Both the position numbers and the translations under genes were made by a program. Positions 26,180 to 34,114 of a DNA stretch of 64,000 nt are shown here, piece after piece. This stretch comes from Terriglobia bacterium (GTDB lineage Bacteria; Acidobacteriota; Terriglobia; Bryobacterales; Bryobacteraceae), in assembly GCA_020073265.1 (NCBI GenBank), contig JAIQFN010000009.1:62001-126000 (forward strand), in the 5' to 3' direction. Numbering within the stretch: position 1 is the stretch's first letter; each line of letters begins with the position of its first letter. The notes under the pieces are model-generated. The model did no database searches and was not told the origin of the DNA. It was given only the letters and a program-made list of their open reading frames with translations.

Positions 26180-26839
26180 ATGCAACTCTCCTCCGCCCGA
26201 TGCGCGCTCGTCATGACGATGGCCCTGTTCGGCGCATGCGTATGCGTGCCCGGCCAGGAAACGCCGCCAGCCACAGAATCGAAAGGCTTGCCGCCCAGAG
26301 CGTCTCCGGCCGAGTATCCGGTGCAGGCCAAGGCCGGCGCGGTGACCATCGCGGCCGAGTTCGTGGAGCACGCTGTTCCGACGCCCGATGGCGCTTACAG
26401 CTCCGAAGACTACGTGGTGGTCGAGGCCGGATTCTTCGGCCCGCCACAGGCGCGCATCACCCTGACCGCCACCGATTTCTCCCTGCGCATCAACGGCAGG
26501 AAGACGGCTTCGCCCAGCCAGCCTTACGAACTGGTGTTCAAGTCCCTCAAAGATCCCGAATGGGAGCCGCCGTCCAGCGCCAAGAAGTCGAAAACCAGCC
26601 TCGGCGGCGGTGGCGGTGACGATTCCGATTCCACGCCCGCGCCGGTCCACATGCCCATCGAGCGGCGGCGCGCCATGGAACAGCGCGTTCAGAAGGCCTC
26701 CATGCTCGAAGGCGACCGCGCTCTGCCCCAGGCCGGCCTGCTGTTCTTCGAGTACCGCGGCAAGGCCAAGAGCATTCGCTCGCTCGAATTGATTTACAAC
26801 GGGTCCGCCGGAACCGCCACTCTGGCGCTCCAGCCCTAG
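26180..26839 (+). CDS. Secreted protein of unknown function
   Basis: 219 aa. ATG 26180 is chosen because it opens the signal peptide QLSSARCALVMTMALFGACVCVPGQ; an earlier ATG at 26132 would overlap the hydrolase gene. LFGAC could also act as a lipobox. The body predicts a beta sandwich (AGAVTIAAEFVEHAVPTPDG... AQARITLTATDFSLRING), a Lys/Ser/Gly linker with a GGGGGDDSDS run, and a C-terminal LLFFEYRGKAKSIRSLELIYNG. Resembles small hypothetical exported proteins of Acidobacteria; no function can be assigned. Confidence 0.65.
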   Translation: MQLSSARCALVMTMALFGACVCVPGQETPPATESKGLPPRASPAEYPVQAKAGAVTIAAEFVEHAVPTPDGAYSSEDYVVVEAGFFGPPQARITLTATDFSLRINGRKTASPSQPYELVFKSLKDPEWEPPSSAKKSKTSLGGGGGDDSDSTPAPVHMPIERRRAMEQRVQKASMLEGDRALPQAGLLFFEYRGKAKSIRSLELIYNGSAGTATLALQP

Positions 26840-26898
26840 CGACCCGTCCGAGCCTCGCAGTACACGAAAAACCCCCAAGCCTCGTCTAATCCTGGTAG

Positions 26899-27630
26899 AT
26901 GACCAAGCTCACACTGCTCGCCGCCATGCTTGCGTCCTGCGCGGCCGCCCAACCGCCGAACATCATCCGAGTGATCCGCAATGGATCAATCCAGCCGTAC
27001 TTCGATGGCAAAGCCGCCACCAACGTTCTCGGGATGTCCTCCATCGCGGGCTTCTCGGAAACCTGGCTGCTCGAACTTCACGACTCGTTCGCCAGCCTCG
27101 AAGATCTGGACAAAGCGCTCAGCACCGTCCCGCAGGCCCCTGCCCCAGCCGCCCTTGCGGACGGCGTGCTTGCGCCATCCAAGACCCTGATCGCAATCTA
27201 CCGGCCTGGGTTGAGCTACCGTCCCGACCAAGCTGTTCAGAATCTCCCCAAGATGCGCTATTTCGACCTGGTCATCTACCGCGTCCGGCCCGGCACCGAG
27301 GCCGATTTCGCGAAGCTCCTGAAGATCCGGCAATTCGGACTGGACAGCGTCAACCTCGACCGGCCCGACATCGTGTATCAAGTGGTCTCGGGAGAACCGG
27401 ACGGAACCTATGTCGCCATCACGCCGCTGCCGTCCTTGCGCGTCCTGGACGATGGCCGGCCCGTCACGCCGGTCTACGCCGAAGGCGAGCAAGCCGCCGC
27501 CAGAAAGGCCGCCGCCGACACCGAACTCGTTCGCGAGCATCTATGGTTCCGCATCGAACCTCGCACCAGCTACGTCTCCGATGAATTCGCTTCCGCCGAC
27601 GCCGGTTTCTGGCATCCGTCGGCCAAGTAG
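26899..27630 (+). CDS. Secreted protein of unknown function
   Basis: 243 aa with signal peptide TKLTLLAAMLASCAAAQ. The mature protein repeats a stress-response-dimer-like theme: PNIIRVIRNGSIQPY... SETWLLELHDSFASLEDLDKAL and, later, MRYFDLVIYRVRPGTEADFAKLL... VYQVVSGEPDGTYVAITPLPSLRVLDD. Two copies of an NIPSNAP/alpha-beta-barrel-like fold are plausible but not proven. No enzyme residues are evident. Same strand as its neighbours, 59 bases after the preceding gene. Confidence 0.65.
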   Translation: MTKLTLLAAMLASCAAAQPPNIIRVIRNGSIQPYFDGKAATNVLGMSSIAGFSETWLLELHDSFASLEDLDKALSTVPQAPAPAALADGVLAPSKTLIAIYRPGLSYRPDQAVQNLPKMRYFDLVIYRVRPGTEADFAKLLKIRQFGLDSVNLDRPDIVYQVVSGEPDGTYVAITPLPSLRVLDDGRPVTPVYAEGEQAAARKAAADTELVREHLWFRIEPRTSYVSDEFASADAGFWHPSAK

Positions 27631-27720
27631 CGGCGTCCCCACCAATGCATCGCCGATCCCTCCTACGCTAGACTGGGAACTCGGTCCAACACCTCGGACC
27701 CATCGTAAAAGGAGTTCTTG

Positions 27721-28536
27721 ATGCGACGAGTCATGCTTTCCGCTGCTTTCGCGTGCTTCGCCCTGGGGGCCTTCGCCGGCTCCGCCACGGCCCAGACGTT
27801 TCCCTACGACCACATCCATGTGAACGTGCCCGATCCGGCAGCGGCCGCCAATTGGTACGAGAAGTACTTCGGCGGACGGCGCATCGCCGAGACTCCGGAC
27901 CGGTTGATGTTCGGCAGCACGCGCTTCATGTTCCTCCGCAAAGCCGACGCCAAGCCGTCCAGCGGAAGCGCCATCGATCACGTGGGCTTCTCCTTCGCCG
28001 ACCTCGACGCCAAGATGAAGGAATTCGAAGCCGCCGGCATCAAGATCGTCACGCCAGTGCGCGAGATCCCCGGCCTCTTCAAGCTTGGGTTCGTCGAAGA
28101 TCCCTGGGGCACACGCATTGAGGTCGTGCAGGATCCCGAACTGCTCGGGCTGCACCACGTCCATCTGCGCGGACCCAACCCGGAAGAGGTTTTCACCTGG
28201 CTGCAGGCCAAGTTCGGCGGCGAGCGCACCAAGCTCAAAGGACGCCTCGACGCCATGAAGTACAGCGCCGCCGGCTTCAGCGACATGTGGATCCTGGTGC
28301 AGAAGGGTGACGCCGAGCCGAGCGAAGGACACGCCATCGACCACATCGGCTGGCGCTCCTCCGGCGCGCTCGCGAAAACTATCGACGACCTGCGCGCCAA
28401 AGGCGTGACCGTTCTGACCGAGCCTCGCCGGCTGCCGCTTCCCAACGGCCCCGCCATCAACTTCGCCTACGTGGCCGGACCGGCCGGCGCCAAAATCGAG
28501 CTGGTCGAGCGTCCCGGACTCAAGCCCGGCGAGTAA
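27721..28536 (+). CDS. Exported VOC-superfamily protein with two glyoxalase-like domains
   Basis: 271 aa from ATG 27721, with AAAGGAG at 27708-27714 at ideal spacing. Signal peptide RRVMLSAAFACFALGAFAGSATA. Two vicinal-oxygen-chelate modules follow: residues about 27-135 (FPYDHIHVNVPDPAAAANWY... WGTRIEVVQDPE) and about 140-270 (GLHHVHLRGPNPEEVFTWL... KIELVERPG). The metal-binding H and E positions are present in both (DHIHV/IEVV and HHVHL/IELV). Glyoxalase, dioxygenase or binding roles are all possible; periplasmic export is unusual for lactoylglutathione lyase. Confidence 0.82.
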   Translation: MRRVMLSAAFACFALGAFAGSATAQTFPYDHIHVNVPDPAAAANWYEKYFGGRRIAETPDRLMFGSTRFMFLRKADAKPSSGSAIDHVGFSFADLDAKMKEFEAAGIKIVTPVREIPGLFKLGFVEDPWGTRIEVVQDPELLGLHHVHLRGPNPEEVFTWLQAKFGGERTKLKGRLDAMKYSAAGFSDMWILVQKGDAEPSEGHAIDHIGWRSSGALAKTIDDLRAKGVTVLTEPRRLPLPNGPAINFAYVAGPAGAKIELVERPGLKPGE

Positions 28537-28823
28537 GGCGTTATCCGCGTGCGCCGCTCGCAGGCGCCGGGTTGGCAGCGCAGTCGGCCGATCAACTACG
28601 GAAGTGTCATCGGACTACGGCGCTTCAAATCAACGAGACGGCCACTATTCGCCCGGTGACCGCTACGAGCTGCGAGTTGCTTCAACAGGTCGCAAGGAGA
28701 ATTGGTTCCGAGTGGACGATCCAGACAAAATCACCGGTCACTTCTCAGAAGCCAACTTTTGGCCAGGTTCCGGGCAGCGCGCAAATCAGGACTCATCCGT
28801 TCCGATCCGTTATGAAAGCCGGG

Positions 28824-29291
28824 CTATCGGATTAATGGGCTGTGCCACACGCGGGCGAGGAGTTGCTTGAGCTGAGCGAAATCCTTGGATCCGAGCTCCG
28901 CGCTCCACTCGCGCTCGATATCCCGGAGGACGTCGTGGATTTTCGCCCACGCGGCGTGTCCGCGCTTGGTAAAGCGAACGATTCGTGCCCGGCCCTCGTC
29001 GGGTGCGTCGGACCGGACGATATAGCCGAGACCTTCTAAACTCCGCAGTAACTGGTTCATCGCCTGCTTGGTCATCCCGGCGCGCTCGGCGAGAGTGCCT
29101 GGGCGAGCACCATCCGGGCCGGGGAACCTCAGCACGGCCATATGCGGCAAGCGGAGCTCGTCGAAACCGGCCGCATTGAGTTCCTTGACGATGCGGCGCT
29201 GGACGGCTTGAGCCGGAACGCGCAGAAGCGCTCCGATCAGCATGTCCTCGCTTTTGACCGCTGATTTTTTTTGCGCCAAAGGGGTTGACAT
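28824..29291 (-). CDS. MarR-family transcriptional regulator
   Basis: 155 aa. Winged-helix core: LPHMAVLRFPGPDGARPGTLAERAGMTKQAMNQLLRSLEGLGYIVRSDAPDEGRARIVRFTKRG, where TLAERAGMTKQAMNQLLRSLE is the helix-turn-helix and RARIVRF the wing. MarR proteins bind palindromes as dimers and usually repress themselves and a divergent neighbour. The two palindromes at 29296-29310 and 29322-29336 lie between this gene and the cupin gene, so both are the likely targets. No Shine-Dalgarno site precedes its ATG, whose 5' leader would be very short. Confidence 0.88.
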   Translation of the reverse strand: MSTPLAQKKSAVKSEDMLIGALLRVPAQAVQRRIVKELNAAGFDELRLPHMAVLRFPGPDGARPGTLAERAGMTKQAMNQLLRSLEGLGYIVRSDAPDEGRARIVRFTKRGHAAWAKIHDVLRDIEREWSAELGSKDFAQLKQLLARVWHSPLIR

Positions 29292-29313
29292 ACTAGTAAA
29301 CTGAGTTTACCAT
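29285..29313 (+). promoter_or_regulatory. Promoter of the cupin genes
   Basis: TTGACA (29285-29290) and TACCAT (29308-29313) with a 17-base spacer. The -35 hexamer overlaps the first codons of the divergent marR gene, and the first operator palindrome covers the spacer and -10, so bound MarR should block polymerase. Confidence 0.55.
29296..29310. promoter_or_regulatory. MarR-type operator palindrome 1
   Basis: GTAAAC-TGA-GTTTAC, perfect 6-3-6 inverted repeat, between the promoter hexamers of the cupin genes and directly before the marR start codon. Confidence 0.7.
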
Positions 29314-29321
29314 AGGACATG

Positions 29322-29336
29322 GTAAACAGAGTTTAC
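29322..29336. promoter_or_regulatory. MarR-type operator palindrome 2
   Basis: GTAAAC-AGA-GTTTAC, the same half-sites as palindrome 1, 26 bases centre to centre (about 2.5 helical turns). It lies at or just past the expected cupin transcription start. Confidence 0.7.
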
Positions 29337-29350
29337 CCAAAAGAGGCGAT

Positions 29351-29917
29351 ATGAACCAACAGATTATGGACCAGACAATGATCCCACCTGCTTCAGTTTT
29401 CGCAGGCACTGGGCGTGCGAATGGCACGGCACCCATCCAGCAGCAAAACCAGGTCAAGTATGTACCCGCGGGAACGGGTCCCGCATACTGGGGCCCCGGA
29501 GACCAAATTACGTTTCTCGTCACCGGAGAGGAAACCGGCGGCGCCTTCTTCATGGCGGAAGTACTGGTCCCGCCGGGGGGCGGTCCACCGCCGCACATTC
29601 ACTCTCGCGAGGATGAATCGTTCTATCTCCAGGAAGGGACGCTCACCGTTCAAGTCGGCGGCAATACGCTTCAAGCATGTCCAGGCGATTTTGTGCACCT
29701 CCCGCGCGGAATCGTGCATTGCTTCAAAAACACCGGAAGAGTCGATGCGAAATTCTTGATGGTAGCTACGCCGGCGGGCTTGGAGAAGTACTTTGAAGAG
29801 GCGTTCTATCCCGCTGTGGATCGTTCGGTGGTGCCGCCGCTGATCACCGAAGCGTTTGTGGCCCGGGCGCTCGCGGCCGCCCCCAAGGCCGGTCTGAAGC
29901 TTCTTCCGCCGGCATAG
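29351..29917 (+). CDS. Cupin-domain protein 1
   Basis: 188 aa, single cupin. Motif 1 is PPHIHSREDESFYLQEG (two His and one Glu metal ligands) and motif 2 is PGDFVHLPRGIVHCFKN (fourth ligand His). Preceded by AGAGG. The C-terminal helical tail (LEKYFEEAFYPAVDRS... ALAAAPKAGLKLLPP) is seen in quercetinase-like and small-molecule-binding cupins. Catalysis (dioxygenase, isomerase) or simple binding cannot be separated by sequence. It is under the MarR operators and followed by a second cupin gene after 37 bases, which suggests both act on the compound that MarR senses. Confidence 0.88.
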   Translation: MNQQIMDQTMIPPASVFAGTGRANGTAPIQQQNQVKYVPAGTGPAYWGPGDQITFLVTGEETGGAFFMAEVLVPPGGGPPPHIHSREDESFYLQEGTLTVQVGGNTLQACPGDFVHLPRGIVHCFKNTGRVDAKFLMVATPAGLEKYFEEAFYPAVDRSVVPPLITEAFVARALAAAPKAGLKLLPPA

Positions 29918-29931
29918 CAGGCAAAAACGCA

Positions 29932-29937
29932 GTTTAC
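29932..29937 (+). promoter_or_regulatory. Operator half-site between the cupin genes
   Basis: GTTTAC within CGCAGTTTACTAGG, identical to one arm of the two palindromes upstream. Only a half-site, so it may be chance or the degenerate remains of a third operator. Confidence 0.3.
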
Positions 29938-29954
29938 TAGGAAAAGAGACTACG

Positions 29955-30428
29955 ATGACAACTACGATCGACCTCCCAGTTAACCCTTCCGACGAAACCA
30001 TCCTCGTCGGGCCTCTCACGGTCCGCTTCCTTCTCACCGGAGACAACTCGACTGGTAGTATCGCGGCGTTTGAGCTTACTGTCCCGGGCGCGCAGCGGTT
30101 GATGGCTCCAGCGCATAGCCACGACCACTACGAGGAGACTATCTACGGAATCGCCGGAGTGTTGACCTGGACGGTCGACGGAAAACAAATCGACGTGGGG
30201 CCAGGCCAAGCTCTCTGCATTCCGCGCGGTGCCGTTCACCGGTTCGATAACCATGGAAGCCAGGACGTGAAGGCGCTCTGCGTGATCACGCCGGCCGCAA
30301 TTGGTCCAGAGTATTTCCGCGAGGCTGCCGAGGTAGTCAACGCAGCGGCTGGGGGTCCACCGGACAAAGTGAAGATGGCCGAGATCATGCACCGGCATGG
30401 CCTAACGCCAGCTCCGCCTCAGGCGTAG
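29955..30428 (+). CDS. Cupin-domain protein 2
   Basis: 157 aa, single cupin with motif 1 PAHSHDHYEETIYGIAG and motif 2 PGQALCIPRGAVHRFDN. It differs from cupin 1 in sequence and ligand spacing, so the two are not a recent duplication. The C-terminal helix KMAEIMHRHGLTP is family-typical. Likely co-transcribed with cupin 1. The stop codon TAG forms the loop of a perfect 6-3-6 hairpin CAGGCG-TAG-CGCCTG (30420-30434), possibly a weak transcript end. Confidence 0.85.
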   Translation: MTTTIDLPVNPSDETILVGPLTVRFLLTGDNSTGSIAAFELTVPGAQRLMAPAHSHDHYEETIYGIAGVLTWTVDGKQIDVGPGQALCIPRGAVHRFDNHGSQDVKALCVITPAAIGPEYFREAAEVVNAAAGGPPDKVKMAEIMHRHGLTPAPPQA

Positions 30429-30977
30429 CGCCTGGGAACGCTTCAGAATGAGCCCAACCGGTCGTAGTGGCTCTGATTAGCATTGGACACTAGAGGACTG
30501 CGGATATCTGCGAGATTGCCGGCGATTCGAAGGTTAGCTCGAAACGGCATTCTAGGAAGTACTGGCTTCCAGGCGGATGACGCCATCCTGAAATAGTGCG
30601 CCATCCTGAAATGACCACTACCGGGCGTGTAACCGCTTACTCGTAGATGTGCCCCAGCCCCGCCCGTTCACCTCGTTCCCTGAACCTTTTCTCCTTCCCC
30701 ATCTCCATCTTCCGCGAACGCTCGCGCCGCAACCGAACTCACTGCCGTAATCTGGAACCGAACGGCTCTCTCGCCACGCGCCGCCCATTCTGGCTTCGTT
30801 TTTCAGAATTTCCTGGAAGCCCGAACGCGGAAAAAAATCGCCGCGCGCGCACAAGCCTCCCCGTTTTGGGCTGCCAACGGCTGCCGCTGGCAACCCCTGA
30901 CCGGCCCCGGTTCCAGCCAAAAAGCCGCCCGCCGCCAACCCACGCTATACTGGCTATAGGCAGTCCTCGGGCCCCAT
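30429..30977. other. Gene-free stretch
   Basis: 549 bases without a supportable gene. It contains a 14-base direct repeat (30581-30612) and, near its right end, TATACT (about 30948) that may be the -10 of the CtpA-like gene. Open frames here have no recognisable protein features. Confidence 0.5.
30581..30612. repeat. Short direct repeat
   Basis: CGCCATCCTGAAAT occurs at 30581-30594 and again at 30599-30612 with four bases between. Only two copies. Confidence 0.5.
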
Positions 30978-32288
30978 ATGATTAACAGCCGTTTTAAGTT
31001 TTTCGTCGCTTCGGCGTCCACGTGCCTCGTCTTTGTGCTCCTCTTCGGAGCCATGCGCGGCAAAAGCGCTTCCCCGGAAGATACCTATAAGCACCTCGCC
31101 GTTTACACCGAGGTCCTGTCGCACATCAAGAACGACTACGTCGAAGAGCCCGACATGAAGAGCGTCACCGTAGGCGCCGTCAATGGCCTGCTCGAAGCCA
31201 TCGACCCCTACGCCAGCTACCTCAATGCCGACCAGTACAAGCAATGGATGAAGAGTAAGGACCAGCACAAGGCCAGCGTTGGACTGATCCTCTCGAAAAA
31301 GTTCGGCTACGTCGGAATCGTCGACGCCATCCCCGGTTCACCCGCCGCGAAAGCCGGGTTGAGCACCACCGACGTTCTCGAGACCATCAACGGCGTCGCC
31401 ACCCGCGACATGCCGCTCGCTTTCGCTGAGTTGCTTCTGCAAGGCGATCCCGGAACCACCGTCGAAGTGGGCGTGCTGCGCTTCCGTAAGCCCGAACCTC
31501 AGAAACTGACGCTCACCCGCGCCGTTGTCCAATATCCCGCCGTCACGGCCAAGCTGCTGCCCGACCAAGTCGGACTCGTGCAGGTCCAGAGCCTGGAAGG
31601 CCGCAATGCCGCCGAAGTCGCCGCCAAGCTGCAGGATCTCGAAAAGCAGGGCGCCAAGAAACTGGTGCTCGATCTCCGCCATTGCGCCACCGGCGGACCG
31701 GACGAGGGCGTCAAGCTCGCCGATTTATTCCTGGACAAGGGCCGCGAGATTTCCTACACGCAAGGCCAGAAGTCGCCGCGCGCCGACATCCTCGCCGACG
31801 GCACTCAGGTCGACCGGCTCCCCATGGTCGTGATCGTGAATCGCGGCACCGCCGATGGCGCGGAAGTCGCCGCCGCCGCGCTGCTCGATGACCATCGCGC
31901 CGACGTGGTGGGCGAACGGACTTACGGTGACGCTTCCATTCGCAAGACCATCACCATGGAGGACGGTTCCGCCGTCATCCTTTCGGTCGCCAAATATTAT
32001 TCGCCCTCCGGCAAGGCCATTCAAGATGTGGGCGTCACGCCTTCGGTCCCCGTGACCGAGGTCGACGCGGGCGCCACCGATGATGACGGCAACCCCATCG
32101 AGCCCCAGCCGCAAAGCGAAGACCTGTTGCTCAAGAAGGCCATCGAAGTGATCACCAAGGGCCGGACCGATCTCGCATCGACTCCCGCTTCGCCAGCCGC
32201 CGCGTCTGGCTCAAAGGACGCTCCGCCGGTCCTGACTCCGCTCAACGTGCCGCATCCCCAGCAGCAGCAACCGCCCCAGCCGCGTTAG
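30978..32288 (+). CDS. CtpA-like S41 family protein, probably catalytically inactive
   Basis: 436 aa. One N-terminal membrane anchor (residues 7-25), the S41 helical cap (DYVEEPDMKSVTVGAVNGLLEAIDPYASYL), a PDZ domain (about 100-168, GIVDAIPGSPAAKAGLSTTDVLETINGV), and the S41 core (about 195-360), then an Ala/Pro/Gln tail. In E. coli Tsp the catalytic residues are Ser430, Asp441 and Lys455. Aligning NRGTADGAE with Tsp DRFSASASE, and GERTYGDAS with GEPTFGKGT, gives Asp293, Asp304 and Asp318 at the same spacing (0, +11, +25). Both Ser and Lys are replaced by Asp, so proteolysis should be lost while substrate binding may remain. It is followed 10 bases on by an FmdB gene. The role is inferred only: a PDZ scaffold, inhibitor or chaperone in the periplasm. 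Confidence 0.85.
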   Translation: MINSRFKFFVASASTCLVFVLLFGAMRGKSASPEDTYKHLAVYTEVLSHIKNDYVEEPDMKSVTVGAVNGLLEAIDPYASYLNADQYKQWMKSKDQHKASVGLILSKKFGYVGIVDAIPGSPAAKAGLSTTDVLETINGVATRDMPLAFAELLLQGDPGTTVEVGVLRFRKPEPQKLTLTRAVVQYPAVTAKLLPDQVGLVQVQSLEGRNAAEVAAKLQDLEKQGAKKLVLDLRHCATGGPDEGVKLADLFLDKGREISYTQGQKSPRADILADGTQVDRLPMVVIVNRGTADGAEVAAAALLDDHRADVVGERTYGDASIRKTITMEDGSAVILSVAKYYSPSGKAIQDVGVTPSVPVTEVDAGATDDDGNPIEPQPQSEDLLLKKAIEVITKGRTDLASTPASPAAASGSKDAPPVLTPLNVPHPQQQQPPQPR

Positions 32289-32298
32289 GATCTTCACG

Positions 32299-32613
32299 GT
32301 GCCGCTTTACGAGTACAAGTGCGATAAGTGCGGCGAAGTCTTCGAGGTGATCGAGAAGTTTTCCGACGAACCCCTTCAGGTTCACGAGAAATGCGGCGGC
32401 GCCGTCCAGCGGCTGATCTCGACCTCCGCGCTCCAGTTCAAAGGCTCCGGCTGGTACGTCACCGATTACGCCCGCGGCGGTCAGAGATCGGACAAGAGCG
32501 ATTCCGCCGCCAAAACATCCACCACGGACACCTCCGCGAAAACAGAAGGCAAGCCGTCCGAATCGAAGCCGGCCGAAACCAAACCCGCTAGCAGCGAATC
32601 CAAGAACGGCTGA
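32299..32613 (+). CDS. FmdB-type zinc-ribbon protein
   Basis: 104 aa from GTG 32299. N-terminal zinc-ribbon: PLYEYKCDKCGEVFEVIEKF with CxxC (8, 11), then HEKCGGAVQRLIST. The usual second CPxCGG pair is reduced to HEKCGG, so one ligand is His or the site is incomplete. The C-terminal half is a low-complexity Lys/Ser/Thr/Glu tail. FmdB family proteins are putative regulators with no settled function. Encoded 10 bases after the CtpA-like gene and probably co-transcribed. Confidence 0.85.
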   Translation: MPLYEYKCDKCGEVFEVIEKFSDEPLQVHEKCGGAVQRLISTSALQFKGSGWYVTDYARGGQRSDKSDSAAKTSTTDTSAKTEGKPSESKPAETKPASSESKNG

Positions 32614-32651
32614 TCCCCCGCGCCAGCACGCGATCACGTTACCGCCGCGCA

Positions 32652-32745
32652 TTTCCCCCACCCTGTTTCCCTCGCGCGTTTCCCCCGCGCGTTTCCCCCG
32701 CGCTGTTTCCCTCGCGCTGTTTCCGCCGCGCGTTTTCCGAGCCGC
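32652..32745. repeat. Tandem 13-14 bp repeat, about seven units
   Basis: Degenerate units of the form GTTTCCCYCGCGC, with TTT starting at 32652, 32666, 32679, 32692, 32706, 32720 and 32733. They lie just upstream of the Gfo/Idh/MocA gene, between it and the fmdB stop. Confidence 0.75.
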
Positions 32746-32785
32746 GCGCGTCAGCAAGCGGTTTCCAGCCTGCTAGATTAGAGGC

Positions 32786-34114
32786 ATGACCTCGAGACGG
32801 CACTTCCTCGCCGCGGCCGCCGGCGCCGGACTGGCTGCGCGTTTGAGCGCTCAAGAGAGCGCACGTTCCGCTAACGACCGAATTCAAATCGCCCTCATCG
32901 GCGCGGGCGGACAAGGATCCGACGACGCGCGCACTTCGCTGGAAGCCGGCTCCAAGCTGGTCGCCGCCGCCGACGTCTACCAGGGCCGCCTCACCCGCGT
33001 GCGCGAAGTCTTCGGCAACGGCGTCTTCACCACCCGCGACTATCGCGAAGTGCTGGCGCGCACTGACGTCGATGCCGTCATCATCGCCACTCCCGATCAC
33101 TGGCACCAGAAGATCGCCATCGACGCCCTCACCGCCGGCAAAGACGTCTACGTCGAGAAGCCCATGGTCCAGCGTATCGACGACGGCCGTCCGCTGATCG
33201 AGGCGCAGCGCAAGACCGGCCGCATTCTGCAAGCCGGCAGCCAGCGCGTCAGCTCCATCGTGTATCAGAAGGCGCGCGAGCTGTTCCAGTCCGGCTCTAT
33301 CGGCACCGTCAACATGATCGAAGCCTGGTGGGATCGCAACTCCGCCATCGGCGCCTGGCAGTATTCCATCCCGCCCGACGCCACTCCGGAAAACATCGAT
33401 TGGGACCGCTTCCTCGGACGCGCTCCGAAAACTCCCTTCGAACCGGTGCGCCTGTTCCGCTGGCGCAACTATCGCGACTACGGCACCGGAGTGGCCGGCG
33501 ACCTGCTCGTGCACCTGTTCTCCGGCATGCACTTCGTCACCAGCTCCATCGGGCCCACCCGCGTCTACGCCACCGGCGGGCTGCGCTTCTGGAAGGACGG
33601 CCGCGACGTCCCCGACGTCATGCTCGGCCTGTACGACTATCCCGAAACTTCGAATCACCCGGCTTTCAATCTTGCGCTGCGCGTGAACTTCGTCGACGGC
33701 GGCAGCGAGAATTCCGGATTCCGGTTCACCGGCAGCGAGGGCATTCTCACCATCGGCAGCGGCGTCAGCGTCGCGAAGCACCCGCGCGAGGCCGAACCCG
33801 GCTTCACCATCGGCACATTTCCCAGGGATGTCCAGCAGGAGTTCCTCAAGAAATACTACGAACAGTATCCGCGCACCACTCCCACCGCCGACGGCATTCG
33901 CCCGCAGGCCGAGGAGCGCTACTTCCCTCCGGGCGGCTACAACGATCTTCTGGATCACCACCGCAACTTCCTGGCCGCGGTCCGCAGCCGCAAGCCGGTC
34001 ACAGAAGATGTGGTGTTCGGTTTCCGCGCCGCCGGTCCCTCGCTACTCTCCAACGTCAGTTACTTCGAGCAGCGGACTTGCAACTGGAATCCGGAAACGA
34101 TGACGGCCGGCTAG
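32786..34114 (+). CDS. Tat-exported Gfo/Idh/MocA family oxidoreductase
   Basis: 442 aa. Twin-arginine signal SRRHFLAAAAGAGLAARLSAQ (3-23), then the Rossmann fold: IALIGAGGQGSDDART, ADVYQGRLTRVREVF, DYREVLARTDVDAVIIATPDHWHQK, and the hallmark EKP in GKDVYVEKPMVQ. The C-terminal alpha/beta domain follows, with DYGTGVAGDLLVHLFSGMHF. Such secreted dehydrogenases of Acidobacteria and Planctomycetes act on sugars or amino-sugars with tightly bound NAD(P). The 3' end overlaps the convergent PHP gene by 72 bases. Confidence 0.92.
   Translation: MTSRRHFLAAAAGAGLAARLSAQESARSANDRIQIALIGAGGQGSDDARTSLEAGSKLVAAADVYQGRLTRVREVFGNGVFTTRDYREVLARTDVDAVIIATPDHWHQKIAIDALTAGKDVYVEKPMVQRIDDGRPLIEAQRKTGRILQAGSQRVSSIVYQKARELFQSGSIGTVNMIEAWWDRNSAIGAWQYSIPPDATPENIDWDRFLGRAPKTPFEPVRLFRWRNYRDYGTGVAGDLLVHLFSGMHFVTSSIGPTRVYATGGLRFWKDGRDVPDVMLGLYDYPETSNHPAFNLALRVNFVDGGSENSGFRFTGSEGILTIGSGVSVAKHPREAEPGFTIGTFPRDVQQEFLKKYYEQYPRTTPTADGIRPQAEERYFPPGGYNDLLDHHRNFLAAVRSRKPVTEDVVFGFRAAGPSLLSNVSYFEQRTCNWNPETMTAG

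Noticed and set aside
28537-28870. Possible 88-aa protein from GTG 28604 (…GDRYELRVASTGRKENWF…).
   Set aside because: It overlaps the 3' end of the marR gene, shows weaker GC3 bias than neighbours and no family. Left as unassigned.
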